A stretch of 64,000 bases of DNA from Sclerodactyla briareus. Lineage: Eukaryota > Echinodermata > Holothuroidea > Dendrochirotida > Sclerodactylidae. Positions 36,938-49,067 of this stretch are shown one piece after another; positions within the stretch are counted from its first letter, which is position 1, and the number at the start of each line of letters is the position of its first letter. The notes beneath the pieces are model-generated. The model did not search any database and was not told where the DNA came from. It worked only from the letters and a program-made list of their open reading frames with translations. The translations under genes and the position numbers were made by a program. The stretch covers positions 1 to 64,000 of the forward strand of contig JAODTK010005880.1 in the NCBI GenBank assembly GCA_026419785.1, given 5' to 3'.

Positions 36938-37256
36938 GTTTGAAGATTTGATGACATGGAAGAACTTTACTAGTCCTCGGTTTGATTGCCTGAGCCACTT
37001 ACTGGGGGGTATGAAGCATCGAAAAAGGGGAAAAAGCGTAACTTCACTTGACTGGTATGGCATCGAATCCTAATATGCGGTCGATCGGAGGGTAATCCAA
37101 CGAAAATTAGGACGAATGTCATGAGTCGAGAGTTCCGAGGGATGTTGGTAAGTAGGCAGTTCGCAGAACAGGTATAAGGACTTTTGAATAATCCAAAAAA
37201 TACAAGACCGATACAACACAGAAACTATTACAAATATCGCTCAGGGCGGGCCGACA
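36938..37256 (+). repeat. SINE-like dispersed repeat with ATT tail, copy 2
   Basis: Partner of 9,222-9,505, in the same orientation. It runs directly into the (ATT)n tract at 37,257. Confidence 0.7.
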
Positions 37257-37893
37257 AATATTATTATTATTTATTATTATTATTTATTATTATTAATTAT
37301 TATTATTAGTATTTATTTTAGTATTATTATTATTATTATTATATTATTATTATTATTATTATTTGTTGTGGTTGTTGTTGGTGTTTTATTATTATTAAAT
37401 GACGGAAAAAAAACACAGATGTCACATTAATTCGCCCACAGTTAAACATCAGGTACTGTGAGTTAACTGAATAACAACAAAATAATGGCTGACAACAACG
37501 GCGACCCACTAATTTGTTAAAATGTTTGCATGTACTCCTTCGAGTGTTCGTTCAAAGTAGGATGCATTCCAGCGGAGTTTGCGAGATCGGTGGGAGCCGG
37601 ATCTATAAATCTGAGAGAGTGGCCGCACTGATCACTGAAATTATGAAGATTGTCCTTGATGTCTATAGATTTGCGAGTTTTTTCGTCCGAGTTGAGGTGC
37701 TCATTGATCCGTGTAGCTAAGTGCCTATGGGTTTTCCCACAGCTAGCTTACAGTACCTGTGAGAGAAAGACTTTTTCTTGAAACATGTCGTTTTGTATAT
37801 TGTGTAAATATCGTTTACTGTGCAAACATTGTTGACCTTTGAAATCTGTGGGTTTTTTGTCATTTTAAATATCTAGTGGTAATGCTACCAGAC
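37257..37893 (+). repeat. Tandem unit 1, led by (ATT)n
   Basis: (ATT)n at 37,257-37,397, then CACAGATGTCA, CAGGTACTGTGAGTTAACTGA, GTCTATAGATTTG, GAGGTGCTCATTGATCC, AGCTTACAGTACCTG, GTTTACTGTGC and GAAATCTGTGG in order. It is repeated almost unit for unit immediately downstream. Confidence 0.85.
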
Positions 37894-37894
37894 C

Positions 37895-38515
37895 TTATTT
37901 TATTATTATTATTCTTATAAATTATTATTATTATTATATTATGTTATTATTATTATAGTATTATTATTATTATTATTATTATTAAAATTATTATTATTAT
38001 AATGTAATCACAGATGTCAATATATTTGCACAGTTAACCGTCAGGTACTGTAAGTAAACTGACTAACAACAAAACCTGTCTGAACCGTAGTGAGTGTTTA
38101 CTGGACAACACGGCGACCTATTATGGGCGGAATAAGTTTACTAATTGAGCAATCACCCCTTTCGACTGTTTTTTTTTTCTTTTTTTTAAATTAGGATGTA
38201 CCTGAATGTGAAATTTCCTTGAGTTCCAGCTGGAGTTGGTGGGAGCTTGAGCATACTCTGAAAGGCCAGGGCAGCACTGATCTCTGCGCATTATGAGCTT
38301 TGTCTAGATGTCTATAGATTTGTGAGTTTTGTGTGAGGTGCTCATTGATCCTGTAGCTAGGTGCCCTGTAGTTTTCCACGCCTAGCTTACAGTACCTGAA
38401 GAGGAAGATGTCTCTTGAAAACATGTCGTATTGTATATTGTGAAATATCGTTTACTGTGCGACCATATGTTGACTTTGAAATCTGTGGTGTTTTCCGTCA
38501 TTTTAATTTCTAGTT
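37895..38515 (+). repeat. Tandem unit 2, led by (ATT)n
   Basis: Same module order as 37,257-37,893, with (ATT)n at 37,895-38,002. The two units suggest tandem duplication or back-to-back insertion of the same short element into its own ATT tail. Confidence 0.85.
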
Positions 38516-38579
38516 TTGTGCTTCTTATTATTTTTTTACATCATTTTTTTGGGGAAATGAATATGAGGGAAAAAAAATA

Positions 38580-38720
38580 GTATATAATATTAATATAATA
38601 TAATATAATTAATATAATTATATATAATATAATATAATATATATAATAGAAGATAATATAATATAATATAATATAATAAATATAATATATATAAGATAAT
38701 ATAATATATATAATATAATA
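38580..38720 (-). repeat. (TATAA)n tract, 3' tail of the adjacent LINE
   Basis: About 140 bases of TATAA/TAATA units abut the 3' end of the minus-strand CR1/L2-type LINE. Members of that group end in short tandem repeats rather than poly-A. Confidence 0.75.
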
Positions 38721-38721
38721 A

Positions 38722-39922
38722 CTGGGGAACTGCCAACGTCCGGGTGGAACCAAGCTGTCATGAATCGGTTTGTGCCTCGCGTAAAAAAACGAATTAGTCA
38801 TGATTGGCCCTGCGAGATGAACTCCGACTGCCGCTTGGAACTTTTCGCTATCGTTGATGTTCAAGCTAGCTTCAGGTAAATTGTTCCAATCTCTGATCGT
38901 TCTCGGGAAAAGGAAAACTTGTAGCAGTCTTCCTTTTGCTGCTAGTGTTGAAGAGCTCTCAGTGTTTGGTAATGCCGAGAGGTCGATTACGGTGACGTGA
39001 TGGCACTTAATGGAAATCGAAAGGTGACCATGATCTGGCCTTATAAAAAAAAATGTGAGTCCCTCGAACGACGCCTGGTTTCAAGAGGCTGCCATCCAAA
39101 CTCCGTTCATCATATTGGCAACGGTCCTGGGGAACTAGATTTGAAGTCGTTCAAGCGAATCTAGCACCCTACGTTGAACAATTCAAGGGTATTATTAAGT
39201 TTGCAAGTATGAAGGTCCCACACACTCTAGGATTTCAAGTAGGGGTCGCACTAAGGTCTATAGGCGGACTCCTTGACGCCTTTGGCAATGCTGGAGATTC
39301 CTCATAACAAAAGCAAGTGCGAATCGCAGTGGCAGCGATTCGGTTTACATGATCATTCCAGGACAGATACTATCCGGGTACACCCAAGTAGGAGTGGCTC
39401 GTAGTCTCTTGCAGAAGGGAGTCCTGTCGCTATACATAAAAACGTGGCATTTCTAGCATGGGTACGACGCATAACAAAGCACTTTTAGCATTGAAGCTCA
39501 ACTGCCATTTAATTTGCCAGCTTACAAGTGTTTAGATCCTCTTGGAGGGTTACTTGATCCCTATTGTTATGAATTTCCTGTACCACAGCCAGCCATGGAC
39601 AAATAATCTAACACTTGATTTGATGCTGGTGGTAAACCGTTTTAGTGGTAGGACCAGGCAAAGGTCCCAGCACCGTTCCCTGTGGGACCCCCGAGTTCAC
39701 ATCATCCCAGGAACTAATGTTCGCCCCCGACAACCTCGCTGGGGCCGGTTCTGGAGAAAGTTGCTGACCCAACGGTGTTGTTTTTATTGTCGCCTACCAT
39801 CCTGTGGAACGTTTCAGTGTAGTAACCTTTGTGTGGAACAACATCAGAGCTTGCTGAAGTCCATGCTAATCAAGTCCACCTTTCTTCTATTATTAAGCGA
39901 CTTGGCCCAAGTCTTTATGTGA
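38722..39922 (-). mobile_element. CR1/L2-type LINE, C-terminal RT fragment
   Basis: On the minus strand, an SMDFSK motif (39,850-39,864, palm Asp) is followed by VPQGTVLGP at 39,663-39,689, a hallmark of CR1/Jockey/L2-type reverse transcriptases. Far downstream is PRTIRDWNNLP (38,875-38,908), the usual ending of this group. Frameshifts and stops occur throughout, and the region coding for the catalytic Asp-Asp box is too damaged to read securely. The N-terminal endonuclease is absent: the element is 5' truncated at a second TATAA tract. It is not active. Confidence 0.85.
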
Positions 39923-39923
39923 G

Positions 39924-39985
39924 TAATATATATAATCTAATAATAATATAATATAAATAATCTAATATAATATAATATAATTAAT

Positions 39986-40016
<31 letters not shown>

Positions 40017-40062
40017 TACTAATATAATCTAATATAATATCATATAATAAGAATATAGATAT
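39924..40062. repeat. (TATAA)n tract between two LINEs
   Basis: About 140 bases of TAATATAA-like units lie exactly between the truncated 5' edge of the CR1/L2-type LINE and the 3' end of the L1/Tx1 LINE. Confidence 0.85.
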
Positions 40063-43000
40063 AAAAAAAATCATCCTTGCTTTATTTCCTGTTCTTTTGC
40101 ATAGCATTCATAGACATCTCAAAGTAGTACTCATTCCCTTAACATAAGTTGATGCTTTAAGAACAAGACAATCAAGATGAACATCGTGTGCCAGGGGTGA
40201 TAAATGATATCGTACACTTTAGTAAGGCAAAGTAACGCTCATTTGTACCCTTTTTAGATATACATTTCTGGACTTATGATTGAAAATTATGTCAAAATCA
40301 ATAATATTTGGAATCTTATTATCCTGCTTGCACTAAAAATATGAAAATTTCAAATGGTAAATAAATAGTTGTATAAATGCTTTCTCACCTGTTCAACCAA
40401 AGAAGATGTCTTTCTACTTGAAAATTCCCCAAAAGTACTTGTTTCACCATCAACAAAAAAAAGAGGACACATAAGACATTCCCATAATGAATGTTATATG
40501 TTCTACTTGAATTTTAAAAAGTGCACACGGAATTATCAGCGATTATTCATTATGTATAAGCGTATAGTTGTGACTAAAATTCAGTATGTAAGAAACGGAT
40601 GAAAGTAATGCAGCTTCGAGTCTCTACGAAATACCAAACATTGGAAAAATATTTGCCCCACTTATCTATCAAAATGCAGTTCCTCCATTTCTCCCTAGTG
40701 ATCACGGGGGGCATCTTGCAAGATTTTGATCATATCTCCGTAGATCCATTTGCGAGGGTGTTACCTGTTGGTCCAGTTTATCAATTAAATTTTATTCAAA
40801 GTTACTTGCTGAGCAACCCTCTGAAGATGTTGTCTCCAACAATAGGGAATCGCGGCGTTAGCCCCATTGAAAAACAATGTGAATGGAAAACTGTAAATGT
40901 AGCTTCGAGAAAATAGCATTACATCGAGGCGTACCATCATCATTGAAGAAATTATACACGTACTTGATATCCCTTGAATATAGAAACCTATAAAGGACAG
41001 GCTTCCCGTCAATTTTGATGTGCGAATTATACCAAACAATTTCATTCCCCAAATCTCCTATTGGTTCACGATACGTAAATCGTGACCCTGCTTTGAAGAG
41101 AGCCGTAATTAAATTCATCCTGAACTTTGAAATGTCAGCAAGAGTATAGTATAATTATACTTATAGTAAAAGTGCTTACCAACGTCTTTAGGTGATTAGT
41201 CCTAAAGGTTTCCAAAACAGTTTATTCCCACTCAAATATCTCCTAATCCAAGTAAGTAATCTTCAAACTATCAATAAAGTATCAATATGCATTACTTCAA
41301 ACCAAATAGACCGGATAGGATTATCATTGTCTGACGTTTACCTTCAGGCTTATGTTCAAATTATGCCATAATATGTATTAAGTTTCAGAAAATAACCCAT
41401 TTTGGAGGATTCGGAAGAATCTGGAACAGGTAATAAAAACTATTTGGGATATTGCGGAAGTTTTGAACACCAAAATTCGGGCCAATTTGCCGTAATGTCT
41501 ATGCACGGACCATGAATTTAAAGTGTTAAGACGAGATAACTTTGTCGGGAAGTTCAAATGAAAAAGATCCTCCCTATTGCAAGTGAAGGTAATGCCCCCA
41601 AAAAGAGTAACTGACAGTGGACCACGTTGTGAAGGGCGTATCGTATTATTAACGAAATAGGGTTTGGAATTCAGGAATTAGCAAAAAACCAAGCGGGAAA
41701 ATAGGGTTTTTTCTAGATGAACCTTTCGCAACCCAGATGCGCTGTAGAAACATTTCAGTAGGCTTAAATCTCGTATATTGATGCGGGTTGTCATCAACAT
41801 AAAGCGTGGGTGTCATCGGCATACTGTGTCATTTTTATTCAGTATTCAAAAAACTGTGGACCCTGATAATTCGCTTGAATTAATTTTTGAGCCTAGAATT
41901 TCAACTGCAATTATAAACAAGTATGCCTTGAGTGGCACCCGTCTAACACCTCTCTCTAAATTGAAATACGGTAAGGATATCCATTGTAATAACGCAGGCA
42001 GACATGTTCGATTCAAATTTGTATGAACCCAGTTAATAAATCCGGTACGGAATCCCAATTCTTTGAACAATGTTAAGAAAAATTCCACTCGAGTTTTTCA
42101 AACGCTTTTTCAAAATCCAATAATACTATGAATCCGGGGAATCTTTCCTGAAATAATTGATCAAACAAGTGTAAATCTCACCTTTCACTTTTATAAATCT
42201 ATTTTTCAAGAAACCTGTCTGCTTGTGGCCAAAAGTTTTGACGTAACACGTTCAATCTATTGGCAATGCCTTAGCAGAGCAATCTTTATCTGTATTAATT
42301 ATAATTAAACGGTTCAACTACCAGAGGAAAACAATTAATCCCCAAAATACTGAAGAAGCTTGTGGTGAGGCCATCTGTTCCGGAGATTTAGTCAAATTAT
42401 GCTTTCCAAAGCAATGTGGCATTCTGACTAAGTTAGATTGCCATACACGTGTCGGCCTCATTTTCGGATAACGTTATATATAATATCAAACATTATCCAA
42501 GCATCAAGCGATATATTTACATAGACGGACAAAGGTATAATGTGCTAGAGTTACGAAAATTGTAAGGATGGCTGGCCACTCCTATAACAAATGTAGTAAT
42601 TCAGTTTCGAGAAGAAAAATTGCTTCTGAAGTAATAACATTTCGGTATCTAAAATAAAAACTAGAGTTGACTCTACAACCCCAAAATAAAAAAGGATCAA
42701 TAGTCTCTTTTCTGTCTCATAGATGTACAGTAGCTATTGTCCGTCTTGCCTATGAGAAACAGCAAACGATTTGTGGGTAAAGTCCTATGTAGAAATTTGA
42801 AATGAAAATACTGAATTCCGGGTCTGTGAAGGACTTCCAAGGAGTGAGATAAAACCGCGACCAATCTGCTTGCTCAATATTGTCCAAAACTGGCTCCACT
42901 AACCTTAGCAGTGGTTGTTCAACCAGTCTCTTCAATAGAATACTATAAATATATTGCGAGACATTATTTGCTTCAATTACCTTGTGGAGCAATAACTCTC

Positions 43001-44315
43001 ATCGATATTCTGAGAAACGGCAGCCCGCCAAGAGACAGGAATACTATAAATAATCCCCCAATGACAGGAACGGCAAGTTGTTGAATCATACGTGGTAATA
43101 AAATTGTGATAATTTAAAGGGCGACTGTCGTCATCGAAGAAATCTTTCACATAGCAAACATTCTTGTTCAACAAATGCTTATGGAAAATCATTTTATTGT
43201 TCACACGAATGTGGGAATTATTCCAAATAATCTGGTTCCCAATACTATCCGTGGGAGAAGAAAAGGAAACATCACACCAAGTGTGAAAAGACTTGACGGA
43301 CAAACTCATTATAAATAAAAGTAATATCCTTCGAAAGCAATTACAACTAAAAATAAACTGTTCCAACCTACCAATGAATGTGATAAAAAAATCTCCCGTT
43401 GTCTTCTCTGCTTTGCTAGATTTTTACTAAGCTGGATGCTAATTTTACAGATGCCATGCTTCACGAACTCCCACTTCGAAGCTGGATTAGTGAAGTGATC
43501 ATTATCTACGACATGCGCAACAAAATCTTCTACTTGATTAACATAATCCTCATTCTGTAACAATGAATTATTGAATTTCCAAAAGCCAGGTCCCGTTCAC
43601 TAACCGCTGTTTTCATAGTAAATGAAACGAAGGAGTGATCAGACCTAAAGCCCGTGACCAACTTTTCCTGTGTCACTTTTGTAATGAGAGGCTTTGAGAT
43701 GAGAAAAAATTTGAACGACAATAAACATCCTTAATAATTCCCGCTTTCCATGTATATTGTTTAGATAATGGATGCCTTTCACGCCATATGTCTACTAAAT
43801 TATAACGTTGCATCAAGTTAAGGCATTCATCACGAGCCTTGAAAATTAGTATGACGTACACCATTTTTTTTATCTAGGTCAAAATTAAATACAAATTAAA
43901 ATCACCACCATAATGATTTATCGCCCTCAAAGGTGCTTATTTTATATACAAAATCATCATAGAACTGGGCGGATGGGAGATATCAATATGCGGGCCATAC
44001 AGGTAATGAGCGTGTATGTCTGACTATCAATCTCAATAAAACGACCACCAATATCTAGTTCTGACTTCAGGATTTTGAAAGACAGACTGGTTATGTTTAA
44101 AAGAGTATCATCACTCCTCTACTATCACGTGACCCATTCGAAAACACAATTTCCTTCCCCACTCATTTGTTCATAACATTTCCTCATCTGGCGTACAGTG
44201 TGATTCCTGGATAAAACATAGATCAGTTTCTGATTATGAATAAAATTAAAAAGTTGGCGTCTTTCATGAGCTTGCCTCAATCCCCTTGAAATTATAGTAC
44301 AAATGTCAAACTCAT
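40063..44315 (-). mobile_element. L1/Tx1-clade LINE, near full-length broken ORF2 (minus copy)
   Basis: ORF2 appears to start at the ATG at 44,313-44,315 (MSLTFV), typical of L1 endonucleases. The endonuclease continues to about 43,800, with a GGDFN-like box at about 43,900 and then DECLNLMQRYNLVDIWRE. The linker follows (43,380-43,720). The RT core is at 42,450-41,200, with DFEKAFE at 42,098-42,118, ERGVR just after, and an intact-looking QYADD at 41,812-41,826. A C-terminal domain with NEIVWYNSHI lies near 41,040. The 3' end GCAAGGATG is at 40,071. ORF1 is not seen. A foreign LINE fragment interrupts it at 42.57-43.34 kb. Frameshifts make it inactive. Confidence 0.9.
42570..43335 (-). mobile_element. 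Foreign L1/Tx1 C-terminal fragment nested in the LINE
   Basis: This minus-strand stretch reads as the region after the RT core of an L1/Tx1 element (GNQIIWNNSHIRV, KNVCYVKDFFDD, then SQYIYSILL and LTPWKSF). It sits between linker and RT core of the host LINE, where it does not belong. The corresponding stretch of the plus-strand copy (19.9-20.2 kb) lacks it. It matches the position-equivalent part of the same LINE only distantly, so it comes from another subfamily. Confidence 0.7.
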
Positions 44316-44534
44316 TTTATTCGATAATTTTCATTCAAGCGCGCAAGTGGAACTTTTACTGAAGCAATGGGGAAAATGACAATTTGAAACTGTAAAAGAT
44401 AAATTTAATATTATTGTTACATACCTGTCTCCTGAGTAAGAAATTTTAAAAAAACAATCGTTTGAAGAGTGTTCGCATTATCTCTGTCCATTTCGTCCAG
44501 ATGACTTGCATAGTCACATGGGCGTCGAGATTGT

Positions 44535-44571
44535 GGGGGGGGGGGGACATCATTCAATGCCCCCCCCCCCC
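44535..44571. repeat. G12-loop-C12 hairpin
   Basis: G12 (44,535-44,546), a 13-base loop, then C12 (44,560-44,571). Confidence 0.9.
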
Positions 44572-44899
44572 TTTGCATCTCGATTAAGACGAAACGACAG
44601 TAATGTGTTTACACACGTATTTTGGTTAAGTGTCTCTATGTGGGATAAAAAAATATTGAGAAAGCAGCCTCACAAAGACCACAGTAGCCTTCATTCCGAA
44701 CCTTGATTGTACAAAATTCCCGGCCGACCTGTGACCTGCTGTATATAACTTGTGGCGTGAGAATGCATTTCGAAGGCATAATCTGGCGATATGAAGATTT
44801 TATGCAAGTTTCTCACTCATAAACATAAATGAGACTATCCATTTTTTTTTTTCAATAAAAAGGTTTTAGAGGCACAATAAAATGATCCATTGAATAAAC

Positions 44900-45110
44900 A
44901 TGAAGCGGCGTTGGACCTACGAGTCGGATGAGAGTCAGACTGGGGCCGCGCTCCAGAACATTAGGGAAGTGAAGCAAGTTGCGATCGAGGAACAACCGCT
45001 CATATGCACCAATTCAGGCAGCAAAACCTGCCAAAGGGGAAAATTGCCCACAATGCAGCAGGATTGCCCGATTGTTCTGGGTCGAAAGGCCGATGAATGA
45101 GCGAAAGTTT
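44900..45110 (+). pseudogene. Possible Gypsy gag C-terminus with zinc knuckle relic
   Basis: One frame gives WTYESDESQTGAALQNIREV, resembling the segment before the zinc knuckle in Gypsy/Mag-type gag proteins. A neighbouring frame gives PAKGENCPQCSRI, like the start of a CPAKG..C..C..GHF..C knuckle, but the final Cys is lost. A frameshift must lie between them. No pol follows, so it is a small relic if real. Confidence 0.35.
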
Positions 45111-46609
45111 TTGGCAATCGGTCCAGCTCGGACGTTGTGGTTGTCCAAATTTCCAGAGGCCACTATACATAATTGTAATAGGCTGTGGGAAAATATTTGT
45201 TTCCCTAATTCATCACGGCTTCATGTCTTTAACATACTTTTTCTCCCACATGTGCCCGCGAAAAGCCGTGATAATTTCAACAAAAGTTTTATTTTCGTTG
45301 CTGCAGGACTCCCTCAAAACATGTGTACATATGTGTTATGCTATATCAATAATAGCCAAAGATTTCTCGAATGTTCAATTAGGAAAATACATTCCGAATA
45401 AAATTATCCAAGACGCACCGCGCAAATCACACTCTTCCACTTAAGATGTTCTCGACATAGCGGCGGAATCAAGGGGTCGGTGGTAAGGGGGGGTTTACGT
45501 CCTCACTCGCGAAAAAATGTGACTTTGTCAGGGCGAAAACGATATTTTGACGGAAGCTGCAGAAAACCAAGAAAGAAATAATACAAATATTATTATTAAT
45601 ATTAGGCTATATTAAGTACCAACATTTTTCTGAAATGAGGCACAACATAGACGAAAACAAATATGCCTATCAGGCCGAAAATTAGCGACCCCTCCGTCTC
45701 TCCGAACCCTCTCCTTGTTATGATGTTCCAAGAAATATGCAAAAACTTCCGTCCGTTTCGGTATCTGATAGTTGTTTCGCTGTGTCAGTAGTGTAGACCA
45801 CGTGCACGAGAGCTATGAGGATTCCATGCAGATTTGAGTGCAATTTTGTAATCTTGGATTATATTTCACAAAAAAGCCCTAGACATGGCATTTAGCCATA
45901 TGAGGCATCGAAAATACGATTGCACTCAATTTGAACAATATATATCTTTGCACTTCAATTTCAACAAAAACCACTCGTGGCCCATGGTCCGAAACAAGAA
46001 AGCAAAAAATTGGGAGCGCGTCAAGAATGGTCCTACAGGGTGTGCGCTATAAAGGAAGAAGTATTTTATATTAACAAAAAACCAGGCGCAAGAAATGTGT
46101 ACTTCTAGCAAAGATGAGTAGGGCATTCTGAAAATCATAGGCTATATACAAGGGTAACCCTGCAAAACTAGCAATTTCGACTTCTTTGTGTTCTACTTTA
46201 TGGATTGCCAACAAAATGCGAACAACTTTTGTATGTATTCAGTCACAATTCGGTCGAAAGAAAACGGGTACGGGCAAAACAAAAATTTATGACCTGGGTC
46301 CTCTAGAATGGGCTAAACGGTCTGACTTCCAGGCGTTTCCCCTAGCACTGAATGAAGACATCCGGTGGTCCCATGCAGGTAGATAGAATTCGAACCAATA
46401 ACCAAAAGAAGAGACTTTACTGTCCTTGGTGGTCAGAACATTCGGCACAAGAAATCACATCTAGAGCATGATTTGCACCTGAAGCCAAAATTTTCAAAGG
46501 GGACCGAATAAAAAAAAAAAAAAACAACCCCGAACCCCTCTTCAGGGCCTAATAAATGTTATGCCCAATCTACGGAACCTGTGAAAGTGTACTGTGACCT
46601 GGTCATTTA
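45111..46609. other. No gene recognised
   Basis: Plus-strand frames of 115 and 140 codons overlap at 44,979-45,444 but carry no motif. There is an A-run at 46,510-46,524. Nothing else is recognised. Confidence 0.4.
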
Positions 46610-47322
46610 TTTATAGGGTGTGCGGTGGTTCACAGTGATATCATACTTTAGATGATCGTCTAAACTGATTCAACTTGTGTCTAACCAGCCAATAATCGCG
46701 TGAAAATTGTCATCAGTCCACTAATTTCAGGTACGGACCACCGGTGAAGATCTGGGACCCCACTAGGGCCGAATTCGAAGGGATAAACCCATGTTTCTTA
46801 CTGAGTTACCGAATTTTAAATCGAATAGCCAAAAGTGCAGAAATTTCAATTGTTTCGAGCGCAATGGCGGTTTTCTACCAGGCGTTGTAAATATTCGATG
46901 TAATGCTCAGGATATTTTGATCACTCAAATAATTTCAGAAGCTTTGGGGAGCCTGCCCCCCTCCCCCCAATTGTTCTGAGATATGAAAAATTCGGCAAAA
47001 GTTTATGGAAAATTGGGAAGAAAGAAGCAAAGTGGAACATGCCTGAATTCCCGCGCCTCGCGAGCGCTGGTACTTCCCGATGACCCCAAACTTGACTGGT
47101 TCCGTACGCCTGTGGCTTTCCCTTGATCCCACCAGGGACCGTTCAGTTAGACCACTGAATCCTACACACAAACAAAGCCAGACTAGAAGAGGTAATAAAA
47201 AGACACATGTGTGATATGCGATAGATCATGTTTAGGAGTGCCACATTGTTATTTCTTACTAAAATCACACAGGTAGATGGGTGCTTTCGAACCTGACAAG
47301 TGCCGTTTCCGCGATTCAGGCT
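46610..47322 (+). repeat. Second duplicated segment, copy 2
   Basis: Partner of 32,440-33,176. It ends exactly where the TIR-type MITE at 47,323 begins. Confidence 0.8.
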
Positions 47323-47704
47323 GGGATTCCAAGTGCGTATGCGTATCCGGGGCCTGGATGTGAAATTACGTATTTAGGGAGACGAACGTTTGTTTCAGAA
47401 GAGAAAACACTATAAGTGTATCCGAAAAGACAAAAAAAGGCAGCATCATCAGAAGCATGCATATTGTGTTGCGGCTTTTTAAGGAAATATTCATAGAATT
47501 CAAACGCGGTGACAAGCTCCGCATAAGCATTGGAACATGTGCTTATTTTCCTCTAGTCAGCGTTGGTTGCCTTAATTTATGATTTTTGGCTTAGTGGAAC
47601 CATTATCTATATTTGCGAACTAAATAGAACATATTCAAAACACTAGCCCCCGCTCAGTTCACGTAAAGGCGATTTTTCACATACGCATACGCATCTATGA
47701 ATCC
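47323..47704 (+). mobile_element. TIR-type MITE, full copy (~380 bp)
   Basis: The left end GGGATTCCAAGTGCGTATGCG and the right end (reverse complement GGATTCATAGATGCGTATGCG) form about 30-bp imperfect terminal inverted repeats. The size suits a MITE. No target duplication can be fixed because the flanks are noisy. No transposase is in the window. Confidence 0.8.
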
Positions 47705-49015
47705 TGCTTAGAAAGGTACACTCTTAAAAAACAGCGTTTAAAGCTAAATATGGTGTCACATTTAAAAACAGTTTGTGTTTTATTGCTTAATACGTATAGA
47801 GAATAACCGCGTTTTAAGAGCTGTTCAAATAGTGTTTGATAGAGTGTATGAAAAGCTAAAATTTTCTTTTGCACGCTTCGCCAACCGATGGTGACGAGGC
47901 AGTATAGTTTCGTTTTTCATAATTACTTGATAGAACATCCAATTTAAATTGGAGGTTACCTCGGGTTTTAAACGGGTTACTGCTAGTGGATTTGTTTTTC
48001 TCGCCACTGATGATAGGTAACGGTTTTGGAGCAACCCTACAATTGGGCGATAATGTATTTTTAACTGCAATGACGTTGCACAGACATTCGATTTTACACG
48101 TATGATGATCGTACTTTTTTTTCCCATAATTGAAGTGACAGTCTTGATGCCTCACATTTGTTTATGAATGAATAGATAAATAAAGGCGTTACTTCGCACT
48201 TCTAATTTTTGCCACTTCGGAAAGTTGTCAGCTTAATAAAGTGGCTTTATAATAGAAATATTGAAAATAATGAAAAATCCCTAATATCTTCGACAAGATT
48301 TCTTTTTTTTTTTTGGGGGGGGGGGATATGGGATATGCGTACGTGTTGTTCACTGCTGCGAAATTTAGAATTTACACGAGGAAAAAAAAACATCCGGGTG
48401 ACAGCGCTAGCGCTGCTAGGTTATTGAGTTTTGGGGAAATTGGACGGGACGGCCGTAGACTAAAACTAAAGTGTAACGTTATTCTTCATTCTTCGATTCC
48501 CTGCTGGAATATAGGTGACTCGGTGTTTAAACTACTAGTACTTAGTCTATTAAAAACGTCCGCCACTCCGCTTCTTACTTTTGCTTCTACCGTCTAATGT
48601 GTGTGTTACTGCTGTTATTAGTAGTTGCCTACATAGGTCGTTTTTACTGTGTACCAAGTGATCGTAATGTAGTAAACGTAGCTTAAGCACAAGCCAGGCC
48701 CTGTAATACCATACTCTAAGTAAAGCAGGCGGTTGTAGTGTAGGCCTAACGTTAGTGTCACTAGAGTCACTAGACGAGGCAAATCCGTGTGTTCAATGAA
48801 GGAGTAAATAGCTTAAATTGATTGTGCAAAATCTAGAATTTTACCACAAGAAAAAACTCATGTGGTGACAGCGCGATCGCTTTTTTTAAGATTAGGGTTA
48901 GGCCCTTAGTCCACACTAACAATCTATGATGACCGGAGTCGTAACTCCTGAGTTAACTAGACATCGCCTGGCGGGTTAACCGCAAAAGTGATATCCCACT
49001 TTCGGCAATCAGAGA
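47705..49015. other. No gene recognised
   Basis: Two overlapping ~100-codon minus-strand frames (47,825-48,155) without motifs. T/G homopolymer junction at 48,301-48,325. TAGGCCTAACGTTAG at about 48,740 is a sequence style common in echinoderm DNA. Confidence 0.4.
47871..47896 (+). repeat. GCGCCA/TGGCGC hairpin family, diverged copy 7
   Basis: GCACGCTTCGCCAACCGATGGTGACG keeps the CCAACCGATGGTG core with mutated outer arms. Confidence 0.55.
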
Positions 49016-49067
49016 GTGACCATTACGCCTTTTTTATCAGAGGGGATTCATGACCCAGAAGAAGTGT

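Noticed and set aside
45097-45444. 115-codon plus-strand ORF
   Set aside because: No motif, and it overlaps the possible gag relic in another frame.
48890-48905. Telomere-like TTAGGGTTAGG
   Set aside because: Only one and a half units, so not a telomeric array.
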